Source: Streptomyces sp. GSL17-111
GTDB taxonomy: Bacteria; Actinomycetota; Actinomycetes; Streptomycetales; Streptomycetaceae
Direction of reading: 5' to 3'
NCBI RefSeq assembly: GCF_037911585.1
Contig: NZ_JBAJNS010000001.1
Location: 2,784,001 to 2,848,000, forward strand
DNA length: 64,000 bases
The position numbers were made by a program, and so were the translations under genes. Positions 34,638-43,036 of this stretch are shown here, piece by piece. The notes under the pieces were generated by a model. The model did no database searches. It was not told the DNA's origin and was given only the letters and a program-made list of their open reading frames with translations. How positions within the stretch are numbered: the first letter of the stretch is position 1; each line of letters starts with the position of its first letter.

Positions 34638-35207
34638 TCACAGGCCCGGCGCGCCCCAGAGCGGGAACCAGCGGCTGAGGTCCTCCTCCACCGGCAGGTC
34701 GTCGGCGAGGAGGCCGCGGGTCTGGAGTTCGAGCGCGTTGTCCCGTCGCTCGGCCGCGATGCCGGGCAGCGGGGCGAAGGGGTAGAAGGTGCCGCGCTTG
34801 TAGAGGTAGACGAGCGCGAGCGGACGACCGTCCCCGTCCCGGTCGCGGAAGCCGACGAGCGAGCACAGCAGCTGCGGTCCGAAGCCGCCGTCCTGGAGCA
34901 GCGTGTTGACGGCGTGGAGGTCGTTGACCAGCGCGGGGAGCTCCTGGGGGGTGTGCCGCGAGAGCGCCCAGGTGTAGCCGTACTGGTCCTCGCTGAACTC
35001 GGCCCCGGGCAGCAGCGCGCGGACGTCGGTCTCGAGCCGGTCGAACGCCCCGCCCTCGACGCCCGCGAAGCACACCGAGCCGAGGCCGGTGGGGGCGAAG
35101 CCCGCCCCGGCCTGGAGGGTCACGGCGGCGGAGGGCAGCGCGAAGAGCCGGTCGAGGTCGGGCCTGACCGGCTTCCTGCGGCCCATCAGCGCGTCCCAGA
35201 AGCCCAC
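34638..35207 (-). CDS. pspAB: PspA-associated protein PspAB
   Basis: A 189-residue cytosolic protein that opens VGFWDALMGRRKPVRPDLDRLFALPSAA, the typical start of actinobacterial PspAB. Other recognisable parts are EFSEDQYGYTWALSRH and LALVYLYKRGTFYPFAPL. PspAB proteins accompany PspA phage-shock systems and usually sit beside htpX, as here; pspA itself is not in the window. GTG 35207 was chosen as the first start before conserved sequence. Confidence 0.83.
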   Translation of the reverse strand: MGFWDALMGRRKPVRPDLDRLFALPSAAVTLQAGAGFAPTGLGSVCFAGVEGGAFDRLETDVRALLPGAEFSEDQYGYTWALSRHTPQELPALVNDLHAVNTLLQDGGFGPQLLCSLVGFRDRDGDGRPLALVYLYKRGTFYPFAPLPGIAAERRDNALELQTRGLLADDLPVEEDLSRWFPLWGAPGL

Positions 35208-35259
35208 GCGTCCGACTGTAGGCCGATCCCTCCCGCGGCGCTTCCCGCGCCGACCGGGG

Positions 35260-35466
35260 TCACCCGGCGGTGTCGGTCTCCGTCCGCCGGAGCTCCATGC
35301 GCCGCAGCTCCTCGTCGGTGGTCCCGGTGCGGGCTTCGGTGCGGTGCCCGCGCCGGACGTAGTCGCGGACGACGACCTCCACGGCGTCCTGGGGATCGCG
35401 CGTGCCGGACAGCAGCATCGCCTCGATGACGAGTTCCGCGTCGAGACTGATATCAACCTTGGCCAT
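35260..35466 (-). CDS. Ribbon-helix-helix antitoxin-like protein (VapB/DUF2191 type), orphan
   Basis: A 68-residue protein. MAKVDISLDAELVIEAMLLSGTRDPQDAVE is the usual beta-strand plus two helices of DUF2191/VapB antitoxins, followed by RDYVRRG and a short disordered C-terminus where a toxin-binding segment would lie. ATG 35466 has AGGA 10-13 bases upstream; ATG 35475 is an alternative. No PIN toxin follows: the next gene downstream is pspAB. It is either a solitary antitoxin used as a regulator or the survivor of a lost pair. Confidence 0.72.
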   Translation of the reverse strand: MAKVDISLDAELVIEAMLLSGTRDPQDAVEVVVRDYVRRGHRTEARTGTTDEELRRMELRRTETDTAG

Positions 35467-35532
35467 GCGGCCCATCCTGGCGGGGAACGCGCGCCCGCAC
35501 CAGGGTGCGGGACTCCGGTGCGGCGGGCCCGC

Positions 35533-36027
35533 TCAGCGGGTGGCGAGCACCTGCGGCGCGGTGCTCTTGAGCCGGGTCGTCAGCCACTTCACCTGCGCGA
35601 GGGTCTGCTGGTGCAGCCGGGTGACGTCGGCGAGCATCTCCCGGTCCCGCACGGCCCTCGCGGCCTGGCCGAGCAGGACCCAGTAAACGTGCACCGACTG
35701 CGCGAGCAGGAACAGGTGCCGCAGGTCGTGCAGGAGCAGCAGCCCCGACTCCGGCCGGCTGCCCAGCCGCTCGGAGGTCCGGTGCCGCAGGGCGCCGAGC
35801 GCGCTGCCGAGGGCCTCGAAGTGCCGGGGCTCGCCGAGGTCCTCCTCGTAGCGCCCGGCGAGCTCCCGCACGGTCGCGGCGTGCTCGTCGCACTGCGCGG
35901 CGAGGGTGAGGCAGGGGTAGTGCGTCCCGTGGTCGGCGGCCTGCCGCTCGCTGACGCGCCGGTACTCCCGGGCCAGGTCCGTCTCGGCGTCGTGGAGCTC
36001 GCCGAGGAGCTGTCCGATCTTGTTCAT
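35533..36027 (-). CDS. Helical-bundle protein, possibly ferritin-like, linked to molybdoenzyme
   Basis: A 164-residue protein predicted as nearly all helix, about four long helices: GQLLGELHDAETDLAREYRRVSE, LAAQCDEHAATVRELAGRYEE, GLLLLHDLRHLFLLAQSVHVYW and VTRLHQQTLAQVKWL. His/Glu/Asp positions in helices 1 and 2 recall ferritin/rubrerythrin-type bundles, but a full diiron ligand set was not established. It starts 18 bases after the molybdopterin oxidoreductase stop, so it is probably cotranscribed and accessory to it. Function unknown. Confidence 0.68.
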   Translation of the reverse strand: MNKIGQLLGELHDAETDLAREYRRVSERQAADHGTHYPCLTLAAQCDEHAATVRELAGRYEEDLGEPRHFEALGSALGALRHRTSERLGSRPESGLLLLHDLRHLFLLAQSVHVYWVLLGQAARAVRDREMLADVTRLHQQTLAQVKWLTTRLKSTAPQVLATR

Positions 36028-36044
36028 CTCCGTACCTGCCCGTC

Positions 36045-38384
36045 TCAGTAGCGGCCGGGGGCCACGTCGCGTGCGTCGGCGACCTTCTCGATGCGGACGG
36101 CCGTCTGCTTGTAGAGGGGCTGCTTGGACACCGGATCCCACTCGGTCCGGGTGAGTTCGTTGGCGGCGCGGGTGTGGCGGCCGGGTTCGGCCTCGTCCCA
36201 GTAGCCGTAGTGGAAGGGGGCGAAGACGACGCCGGGCCGATGGCCTCGGACGACGGCGGGCGCCGCCACCTCGCCGCGCCGGGAGTACACCCGGACGAGG
36301 TCGCCGTCCCGGATGCCGTGCGGCGCGGCGTCCTCGGCCGTCAGCTCGATCCACATCTCCGGTGCGGCCTCCTGGAGTTCGGGGCTGCGTCCGGTCTTGG
36401 TGCGGGTGTGGAAGTGGTGGACGGTGCGGCCGGTGGTGAGCTGGAGCGGGTAGTCGTCGTCGACGGGCTCGTGCGGCGGCAGGTAGGGGGCGGCCTTGAA
36501 GCGGGCCCGGCCCGCCGGGTCGTGGGCGCGGTACTCGTCCTCCTGGTTCTGCCCGCCGGTGAGGATGTCGTGCCCGTAGTCCTCGCAGTGGTCGGCGGAG
36601 GTGGGGAAGACGTGGTCGCTGTAGAGGCGGGGGGTGCCCTCGGGAGCGGCGTCGGTGACGGGCCACTGGATGCCGGTGCCGTCGCGCAGGGTGGCGTAGG
36701 TGAGGGCACTCTGGTCGCAGGGGCGGCCCCGGGTGAGGGCGGTGAAGTCGCGCCAGGCGTCCTCCGGTTCCCGCCAGCGGACGAGCGGCTCGCCGTCCTG
36801 GTCGCGCAGGTCCATGCGGCGGGCGTAGTCCAGGAGGATGGCGAAGTCGGAGCGGGCCTCCCCGGGCGGGTCGACGGCCTGCTCGGACAGGTGCACCGTC
36901 CGGTCGGCGTTGGTGTAGCAGCCGGTCTTCTCCCCCCACAGCGCTGCGGGCAGGACGACGTCGGCGAGCTGGGCCGTCTCGGTGAGGAAGGCGTCGGAGA
37001 CGACGAGGAACAGCCGCTCGTCCTCGGCGATGCGGCGGATGCGGCGCAGCTCGGGCAGGGAGACGGCGGGGTTGGTCCCCGTCACCCACAGGAAGCGCAC
37101 GGAGCCGTTCTCGCAGTGCCGGAAGATCTCCAGGGCGTGCGTGGGAGGCGCCCAGTGCGGGATCCGCATGACGTCGACGTTCCAGGCGTCGGCGAGCTCC
37201 CGCATGTGGGCGTCGTTCTGCCAGTTACGGAAGGCGGGCATGGTGCCGTTGGCACCGGCCTCCCGGGTGTTCTGGGCGGTGGGCTGGCCGTTCATCTGGA
37301 AGACCGTGCGGCCGGGGCGGCCGATCATGCCGCGCAGCAGGTTGACGTTGTTGACCTGCACGGCGGCGGCGGTCGCCTGGTGCGACTGGTACACGCCCTG
37401 CAGGACCGTGGACACCAGCCGCTCGGCGCGGCCGAGGAGGTGCGCGGCGTCGCGGATGTCGGCGGCGGGGACGCCGCAGATCTCCTCCGCCGTCTCCGGC
37501 GGGTACGCGGCGACGGTGTCGCGCAGCTCCGCGTAGCCGACGGTGTGGTCGCGCACGAAGGCGGTGTCGACCCGCTCGGTGCGGATCAGCTCGTGCAGGA
37601 TCGCGTTCAGCAGCGCCACGTTCGTGCCGGGGCGCAGCCGCAGGTGGACGTCGGCCTGGCGGGCGGTGGGCGTCGCGCGGGGGTCGACGACCACCAGGCT
37701 CGGGCGGTCCGGTCCGTGCAGCCGGTCCAGGATGCGCGCCCACTGCACCGTCTGCGTCTCGGCGGGGTTGTGGCCGACGACGAAGAGGGTGTCGCAGACG
37801 TCGATGTCCTCGTAGGCCCCCGGATCGCCGTCGCTGCCGAAGCTCTCGATGAGCGCCCACTCCGAGGTGGCCGTGCACAGCCGGGTGTTGCCGTCCAGGT
37901 GCGGGGTGCCGATGCCGCCGCGCGCAATGAGGGCCTGCGCGTAGTACTCCTCGGCGAACAGCTGGCCGGAGGTGTAGAAGGCGGTGGCCAGGGGCCCGTG
38001 CCGGTCGATGACGTGCTGGGAGCGGGCGACGACGGCGGCCATGGCGGTGTCCCAGTCGGTGGGCCGCAGCTCGCCGTCGACGCGCACGAGCGGCCACGTG
38101 AGCCGTTCCGGCGAGCGGTTGCCCTGCCAGCCGTAGAGGCCCTTCGGCCCGAGCCGGCCCCGGTTGACGCGGTCCTGCGCCCGGCCCCGGACCCCGACGA
38201 TGCGGCCGTCGGCGACGGCGATGTCCAGCCCGCAGCCGTTCGAGCACAGCACGCAGGCCGACGGCACCCAGCGCTCGACGGCGGACTCCGCCACGGTGAG
38301 GTGCTGGTCCACCCGCTCGGGCCACGGCTCGCCCGGCCCGTACGGCGTCCTGGCTCCCCAGACGTCGGTGACCCTGCTCGTCAT
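36045..38384 (-). CDS. Molybdopterin oxidoreductase, assimilatory nitrate reductase/formate dehydrogenase-like
   Basis: A 779-residue member of the DMSO-reductase superfamily. The N-terminal iron-sulfur region has CVLCSNGC (Cys x2 Cys x3 Cys), but the place of the fourth ligand reads GRLGPKG, with Gly where GxLCxKG is expected. The candidate molybdenum ligand is Cys in NTRLCTATSEW. Pterin-binding segments follow: VVGHNPAETQTVQW, VDPRATPTARQADVHL, GTNPAVSLPE, and a C-terminal molydopterin-dinucleotide domain (about 640-779, LQLTTGRTVHHFHTRTKTGR). No signal peptide, so cytoplasmic. Electron partner genes are absent. ATG 38384 is used because upstream sequence is not protein-like. Confidence 0.88.
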   Translation of the reverse strand: MTSRVTDVWGARTPYGPGEPWPERVDQHLTVAESAVERWVPSACVLCSNGCGLDIAVADGRIVGVRGRAQDRVNRGRLGPKGLYGWQGNRSPERLTWPLVRVDGELRPTDWDTAMAAVVARSQHVIDRHGPLATAFYTSGQLFAEEYYAQALIARGGIGTPHLDGNTRLCTATSEWALIESFGSDGDPGAYEDIDVCDTLFVVGHNPAETQTVQWARILDRLHGPDRPSLVVVDPRATPTARQADVHLRLRPGTNVALLNAILHELIRTERVDTAFVRDHTVGYAELRDTVAAYPPETAEEICGVPAADIRDAAHLLGRAERLVSTVLQGVYQSHQATAAAVQVNNVNLLRGMIGRPGRTVFQMNGQPTAQNTREAGANGTMPAFRNWQNDAHMRELADAWNVDVMRIPHWAPPTHALEIFRHCENGSVRFLWVTGTNPAVSLPELRRIRRIAEDERLFLVVSDAFLTETAQLADVVLPAALWGEKTGCYTNADRTVHLSEQAVDPPGEARSDFAILLDYARRMDLRDQDGEPLVRWREPEDAWRDFTALTRGRPCDQSALTYATLRDGTGIQWPVTDAAPEGTPRLYSDHVFPTSADHCEDYGHDILTGGQNQEDEYRAHDPAGRARFKAAPYLPPHEPVDDDYPLQLTTGRTVHHFHTRTKTGRSPELQEAAPEMWIELTAEDAAPHGIRDGDLVRVYSRRGEVAAPAVVRGHRPGVVFAPFHYGYWDEAEPGRHTRAANELTRTEWDPVSKQPLYKQTAVRIEKVADARDVAPGRY

Positions 38385-38670
38385 CCGCTCGACCTCCGCT
38401 TCCCGTTCCGCGCCCGGTCCGGCTCTCCGGCTCCCGCCGGGCCCGTGCACCACCGCACGCGCCCGCGACCCGCGCCGGGTACCCCGCGCCCCGACGGCGA
38501 CACACGCGCCGCACCCCGCCCCCGCCGCCGGTCAACCGCCGACGGCGCCCGCGACGGCGACGCCCCGGCTGCGCCTGGGCACCCTGGCCACCCCGGTCGA
38601 GCCTCGTTCGCCTGTCGCGGCCTGAACTGGGAAGACGTACGCCGGGCGGCTTGGTCCCGACCGCGGCGGA
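38385..38670. other. Non-coding stretch upstream of molybdoenzyme gene, with remnant sequence
   Basis: About 290 bases. The near part presumably carries the promoter of the minus-strand molybdoenzyme operon. The distal part (from 38551) contains a luciferase-like gene fragment. Nothing else supported. Confidence 0.45.
38551..38625 (+). pseudogene. Fragment of an LLM-class oxidoreductase gene
   Basis: 38551-38592 matches 39559-39600 of the intact LLM gene downstream at 39 of 42 positions and encodes ATATPRLRLGTLAT against ATATTRLRLGTLVT. Similarity fades after PVEPRSPV and a stop follows. The 5' part is missing. It is a decayed remnant of a related gene or of a partial duplication. Confidence 0.5.
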
Positions 38671-39052
38671 TCAGAGCGCGATGAGTCGGACGCGGCTACC
38701 GCACAGCTTGGCCATGTCGTCGACGTCCGACGTGAGCATGGCCACCGGGCCCGGCCGGCGAAGCGCCAGCTCGGCGACGGTGACATCGATCGCGTACGTG
38801 TGGCCGTGCAGTCCGGCCTCTTTCAACAGCCCGGCGGCGGCTCTGGCCGTCTGCTCGGTCACCGCTTCCACCGTGACCTGGGAGAGCACCCAGTCCAGTC
38901 GGGCGGTGTTCACCCGGGCGTGCATGACTTCCACGATGGTGTTGGAACCGACCACCAGATCGGCAGCCATCGAATGGAAGGACCGTGAGCCTCTTCAGCT
39001 CCGCCACCTGCTCAGTGGGCAGAGTGACCGTGATGCGGGTCGTGTCAGCCAT
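38671..39052 (-). pseudogene. Fused remnant of an antitoxin-PIN toxin pair
   Basis: The ATG at 39052 opens MADTTRITVTLPTEQVAELKRL, a typical ribbon-helix-helix antitoxin N-terminus. After about 23 codons the sequence passes into PIN-toxin-like sequence in another frame: EVMHARVNTARLDWVLSQVTVEAVTEQTARAAAGLL and HTYAIDVTVAELALRRPGPVAMLTSDVDDMAKL, ending at 38671. The antitoxin's C-terminus and the toxin's first about 40 residues, with the first catalytic Asp, are missing. The remaining PIN piece alone (ATG 38970, 99 codons) could be translated but is unlikely to be an active nuclease. Confidence 0.65.
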
Positions 39053-39381
39053 GGCAGCTTCCGGAACACGGCGTACGCTGTCGCCAGGTGAGCGGCGACC
39101 AGCCGGAGGATCGGCAGTGGCTGGATCGAACCCTCGCGCAGGTACGTGCGCAGCAGGTCCCAAGGTGTCCGCGGCTCGTGAGGGCGGGCTCCGCCAAGAG
39201 GTCCCGGAGCATCCCGTGGTCGGCGTAGACCGATCGCCGCGTCGATCAAGGCTTCAAGGGCCCTCCCCAGCATGCCCATGGCGCCACGGTGGCGGCCCCC
39301 ACGGCGACGTCGGCGCGGCTTCCCGAATCTGCTCCGTTCGGCATATCCAGCGCAGCAGGAGGCGCACGTATCGTCGGGGTC
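39053..39381. other. Intergenic region, low-confidence short reading frame
   Basis: About 330 bases with less biased base composition than the flanks. On the minus strand a 94-codon frame (ATG 39279 to stop 38995) reads LGRALEALIDAAIGL and LREGSIQPLPILRLVAAHLATAYAVF, which looks somewhat protein-like but overlaps the antitoxin start and matches no family I know. Probably part of the decayed cassette. Confidence 0.35.
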
Positions 39382-40272
39382 ATGCGACTGAGTACCGTGA
39401 TCCTCCCCGTCGACCGCTGGCACGAGGGGGGCGGCGAGAAGTGGCGCCGCGCCGAGTCGCTCGGCTTCCACACCGCTTACACCTACGACCACCTCTCGTG
39501 GCGGGTGCCGTTCCGCGACGGGCCCTGGTTCGGCGCTGTGCCCACGCTGACGGCGGCGGCCACGGCGACGACCCGGCTGCGCCTGGGCACCCTGGTCACC
39601 TCGCCGAACTTCCGGCACCCCGTGACGCTGGCGAAGGAGCTCATCTCCCTCGACGACGTCTCCGGCGGGCGCGTCACGCTCGGCATCGGGGCCGGGGGCA
39701 GCGGCTTCGACGCGACGGCGCTGGGCCAGGAGCCGTGGACGCCGAAGGAGCGGGCGGACCGCTTCGCCGAGTTCGTGCCGCTGCTGGACCGGCTGCTGAC
39801 GGAGCCGGCGCTGACGTTCGAGGGCCGGTTCTACTCGGCGGTGGAGGCACGCACCGTGCCCGGCTGCGTGCAGCGGCCCCGGCTGCCGTTCGCCGTGGCG
39901 GCGAACGGCCCGCGCGGCCTGCGGCTCGCGGCCCGGCACGGGCAGGCGTGGGTGACCACCGGCGATCCGAAGCTGGGCGACTCGGGGACGCCGGAGCAGT
40001 CGCTGACCGCCGTCGGGGAGCAGATCGAACGGCTGGGGGCCGCCTGCGAGGCCGCCGGCCGGGACGCGGCGGAGTTGGAGAAGGTGCTGCTCATCGGCTT
40101 CACTCCGGACCGCCCACTGGATTCGGTGGAGGCGTTCGTGGACTTCGCGGGGCGTCACGCGGAGGTCGGCGTCACGGAACTGGTGATGCACTGGCCGATC
40201 CCGGGGACGCGGTTCGCGGCCGACCAGGGAGTTTTCGAACGCATCGCCACGGAGGTCCCGGGTCGGCTCTGA
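39382..40272 (+). CDS. LLM class flavin-dependent oxidoreductase
   Basis: A 296-residue luciferase-like monooxygenase (TIM-barrel, F420 or FMN dependent). Typical elements are WRRAESLGFHTAYTYDHLSW, TTRLRLGTLVTSPNFRHPVTLAKELISLDDVSGGRVTLGIGAG, and a C-terminal barrel strand GVTELVMHWP. ATG 39382 lies 6 bases after GGGGTC. In actinomycetes such proteins often use coenzyme F420; which cofactor applies here cannot be told from the sequence. Substrate unknown. Confidence 0.9.
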   Translation: MRLSTVILPVDRWHEGGGEKWRRAESLGFHTAYTYDHLSWRVPFRDGPWFGAVPTLTAAATATTRLRLGTLVTSPNFRHPVTLAKELISLDDVSGGRVTLGIGAGGSGFDATALGQEPWTPKERADRFAEFVPLLDRLLTEPALTFEGRFYSAVEARTVPGCVQRPRLPFAVAANGPRGLRLAARHGQAWVTTGDPKLGDSGTPEQSLTAVGEQIERLGAACEAAGRDAAELEKVLLIGFTPDRPLDSVEAFVDFAGRHAEVGVTELVMHWPIPGTRFAADQGVFERIATEVPGRL

Positions 40273-40370
40273 CCCGGGAACCGGTCCGTACGGGCGGCCG
40301 CGCTTCGGCACGTACTCGAATGGGCAGGGTGCTGCACGAGTGTGCGGACGGGTGGGGGAGGATGGTTACC

Positions 40371-41270
40371 GTGACTGATGCCCCCGCTACGTTCCGTCGT
40401 GTTCCCCTGCCCGCACGTGTGCCGCGGCTGATCGCCACGGACCTGGACGGCACCCTGCTGCACGACGACAAGTCCGTGTCCGCGCGGACGGTCGCGGCGC
40501 TGGACGCGGCGGAGAAGGCGGGGATCGAGGTCTTCTTCGTCACCGGCCGGCCGGCCCGGTGGATGGACGTCGTCAGCGACCACGTGCACCGGCACGGACT
40601 GGCGATCTGCGGCAACGGAGCGGCCGTGGTGGACCTGCACCGGGGGCGGGAGATCGTCGAGGTGCGGGAGCTGAGCCACTCGTCGGCCATGGCAGTGGTG
40701 AGGGCCTTGCGCGAGGTGGCCCCGGGGGTGACGTTCGCCGTGGAGCGGACCGGGGGCATCACCTACGAGCCGGACTACCCGCCGTTCTTCGAGGACCCGG
40801 GTGCGGTGGTGGCGCCGATCGCGAAGCTGCTCGGCGAGGGCGGCGGGGACGGGCACCGGGCGGGCCGGCACCGGGGCCGGGGCCTCGGTGCGGAGCAGCC
40901 GGTCCTCAAGCTGCTCGCGCACCACACCGAGCTGGCGCCGGACTTCTTCCTGGAGCTGGCGCGCAGGGCCGCCGGGGACTTCGCGGAGTTCACCCGGTCC
41001 AGCCCGAGCGCGTTGCTGGAGGTGAGCGGGCGCGGGGTGAGCAAGGCGAGCACGCTGGCGCGCTGCTGCCTGGCGCGGGGGATCGCGCCCGACGAGGTCG
41101 TGGCCTTCGGCGACATGCCCAACGACCTGGAGATGCTGACCTGGGCCGGCACGTCGTACGCCATGGCCAACGGCCATGCGCAGGTGCGGGCGGCGACGAC
41201 CTTCGAGACGCTCAGCAACAACGAGGACGGCGTCGCGGTGGCCATCGAGGGGTTGCTGACGTTGCGGTAG
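40371..41270 (+). CDS. HAD superfamily (Cof-type) phosphatase
   Basis: A 299-residue HAD hydrolase with nucleophile motif [13 protein letters not shown], motif II FFVTGRPARW, the IIB cap in the middle, a Lys in GVSKASTLARC, and motif [16 protein letters not shown] Gly/Arg/His-rich insertion (GGGDGHRAGRHRGRG) interrupts the cap. GTG 40371 is preferred because GGGGAGG lies 10 bases upstream; ATG 40362 is too close to it. Paralogue of the serS-linked HAD protein. Phosphorylated substrate unknown. Confidence 0.9.
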   Translation: MTDAPATFRRVPLPARVPRLIATDLDGTLLHDDKSVSARTVAALDAAEKAGIEVFFVTGRPARWMDVVSDHVHRHGLAICGNGAAVVDLHRGREIVEVRELSHSSAMAVVRALREVAPGVTFAVERTGGITYEPDYPPFFEDPGAVVAPIAKLLGEGGGDGHRAGRHRGRGLGAEQPVLKLLAHHTELAPDFFLELARRAAGDFAEFTRSSPSALLEVSGRGVSKASTLARCCLARGIAPDEVVAFGDMPNDLEMLTWAGTSYAMANGHAQVRAATTFETLSNNEDGVAVAIEGLLTLR

Positions 41271-41369
41271 CCGGGCCCGGCGGAACGTTTCCTCACTCGG
41301 CCCGTCCGTGCCGGGTCCGTGCACCGTCCGTGCCCGGCGCGTCGTCCGGAGCCGCCGTGGACCGGGGCC

Positions 41370-43013
41370 TCACAACGGCACCTCCCACACGAGCGTGGTG
41401 CCCGCGCCGCCCAGACCGGGTGCCGTGCGGCAGGTGCCACCCAGCTGCTCCGCCCGGCGGCGCAGGTTGACGAGCCCACTGCGCCGCCCGTCCGGCGGCA
41501 GCCCCACGCCGTCGTCCGCCACGGTGAGACGCACGCCCGGACGGCCGTCGGGCAGGGTGACGGAGGCGTCGACCGTCAGCTCGATCCGGCTCCCGCCCGC
41601 GTGCCGCACGGCGTTGGAGAGCGCCTCGCGGGCCGCCGCCACCAGGTTCCGGCCCGCCTGCTCACCGACCAGGACGTCCACCATCCCCGTGAACGTCGCC
41701 GCGGGCTGGAAGCCGGCGGCGAGGGCGGCGGCGCCCACCTCCCGCAGCACCCGGGTGCGCAGCGACTCCGGGTGGGGCGCGGGCGCCTGCTGGAGTGCGT
41801 AGATGGCGGTGCGGATCTCCTGGATCGTGGTGTCCAGTTCGTCCACGGCTTGCGAGATCCGGTCCCGCACCTCCGGCGCCGCCTCGGCGTCGGGCGGGCG
41901 GCCGGCCCGCTTGCGCGCGCTCTCCAGCAGCATGCCGGTGGCGAAGAGCCGCTGGATCACGAGGTCGTGGAGGTCCCGGGCGATGCGGTCGCGGTCCTCG
42001 TAGACGGCCAGCCGTTCCCGGTCCTGCTGCGCCTCGGTCAGCAACAGCGCGAGGGCCGCCTGGGAGGCGAACCGCTGCGCCAGGGTGCGCTCGGTCGCGG
42101 TGAACAGGGGGGCGCCCGGCTTCCGGGGCACCGCGAGCGTGCCGAGGATGCGGCCCTCGTTGCCCAGTGGGAGCATCATGCTCGGCCCGTAGCGGGCCGC
42201 CGCACGCGTCATCATGCGCGGATCGGTGGCGCAGTCCGCCACGAAGACGGGCTGCCCCAGCAGCAGGGCGGCCACCAGGGGGCTGTGCGGCGGGATGCGC
42301 ACGCCCAGCAGAGCGTCCGGGTCGTCCCCGGCCACGGCCACGATCTCCAGGCCGCCCTCGTCGCTCGGGGTCAGTACCAGGCCCGCAGCGGCGTCGGCCA
42401 GCCTCCGTGCCTGCTCGGCGACCACCGACAGGGCGTCGCCCGTCCCCTGGAGCAGGGCCGTCGTCAGGGCGGCGCTGCCGTCGATCCATCGGGCCCGCTG
42501 CCGGGCGGATTCCAGGAGCCGCACGTGCCCGATGGCGATGCCGGCCTCCGTCGCCACGACCCTGATCAGCTGGAGGTCGGCGTCCGTGAAAGGCGAACCG
42601 TCGGCCTTGTCACTCAGGTAGAGGTGGCCGAACGGCTCGTCCCGCACCCGGATCGGAACGCTGAGGAAGTGCGCGTCGGGCCTGCCCCGGATGCGGCTGC
42701 GGATGGTCGACGCGTCGCCGTGGGTGACGTAGTCGTCGAGTGCGGCGCTCTCCTCGACGCCCAGCACCCCGATCGCCGCGTGCCGGGCGTCGGTGAGCGC
42801 TGCGGCGGTGCGGACGATGCGGTCGAGCACCGTCCGCAGGTCGACGTCACCGCCGATCGCGACCATCGCCTCCAGGGCCTGCGGCAGCCTGCGGACCAGC
42901 TCGGGCGTCAGGCTCTGCAACGACTCGGCGGCCAGCTGCTCGGCGAGTGAACCGGTGACCGCCTCCGCACCGGGCGCGGGGGCACGGTCGGCGTCCGGGT
43001 CGTGCGGCGCCAT
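41370..43013 (-). CDS. GAF-domain sensor histidine kinase (DevS/DosS-like)
   Basis: A 547-residue soluble kinase with two GAF domains (about 50-180 and 195-330). The HisKA_3 dimerisation/phosphoacceptor region is DRDRIARDLHDLVIQRLF (His about 355) and the HATPase_c domain has N box REALSNAVRHAGG and G box VADDGVGLPP. The layout equals that of DevS/DosS, whose first GAF binds heme and senses O2, NO or CO. Heme ligation cannot be confirmed here. The gene follows cydCD by 23 bases on the same strand, so it is probably the fourth gene of the cyd operon. No response regulator is encoded in the window. Confidence 0.88.
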   Translation of the reverse strand: MAPHDPDADRAPAPGAEAVTGSLAEQLAAESLQSLTPELVRRLPQALEAMVAIGGDVDLRTVLDRIVRTAAALTDARHAAIGVLGVEESAALDDYVTHGDASTIRSRIRGRPDAHFLSVPIRVRDEPFGHLYLSDKADGSPFTDADLQLIRVVATEAGIAIGHVRLLESARQRARWIDGSAALTTALLQGTGDALSVVAEQARRLADAAAGLVLTPSDEGGLEIVAVAGDDPDALLGVRIPPHSPLVAALLLGQPVFVADCATDPRMMTRAAARYGPSMMLPLGNEGRILGTLAVPRKPGAPLFTATERTLAQRFASQAALALLLTEAQQDRERLAVYEDRDRIARDLHDLVIQRLFATGMLLESARKRAGRPPDAEAAPEVRDRISQAVDELDTTIQEIRTAIYALQQAPAPHPESLRTRVLREVGAAALAAGFQPAATFTGMVDVLVGEQAGRNLVAAAREALSNAVRHAGGSRIELTVDASVTLPDGRPGVRLTVADDGVGLPPDGRRSGLVNLRRRAEQLGGTCRTAPGLGGAGTTLVWEVPL

Positions 43014-43036
43014 GGCTCACCCCTCTCCCCGCCCCG

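Noticed and set aside
38995-39279. 94-codon minus-strand frame with moderately protein-like sequence
   Set aside because: Overlaps the antitoxin remnant start, lacks a clear ribosome binding site and resembles no known family; kept only as a note in the intergenic entry.
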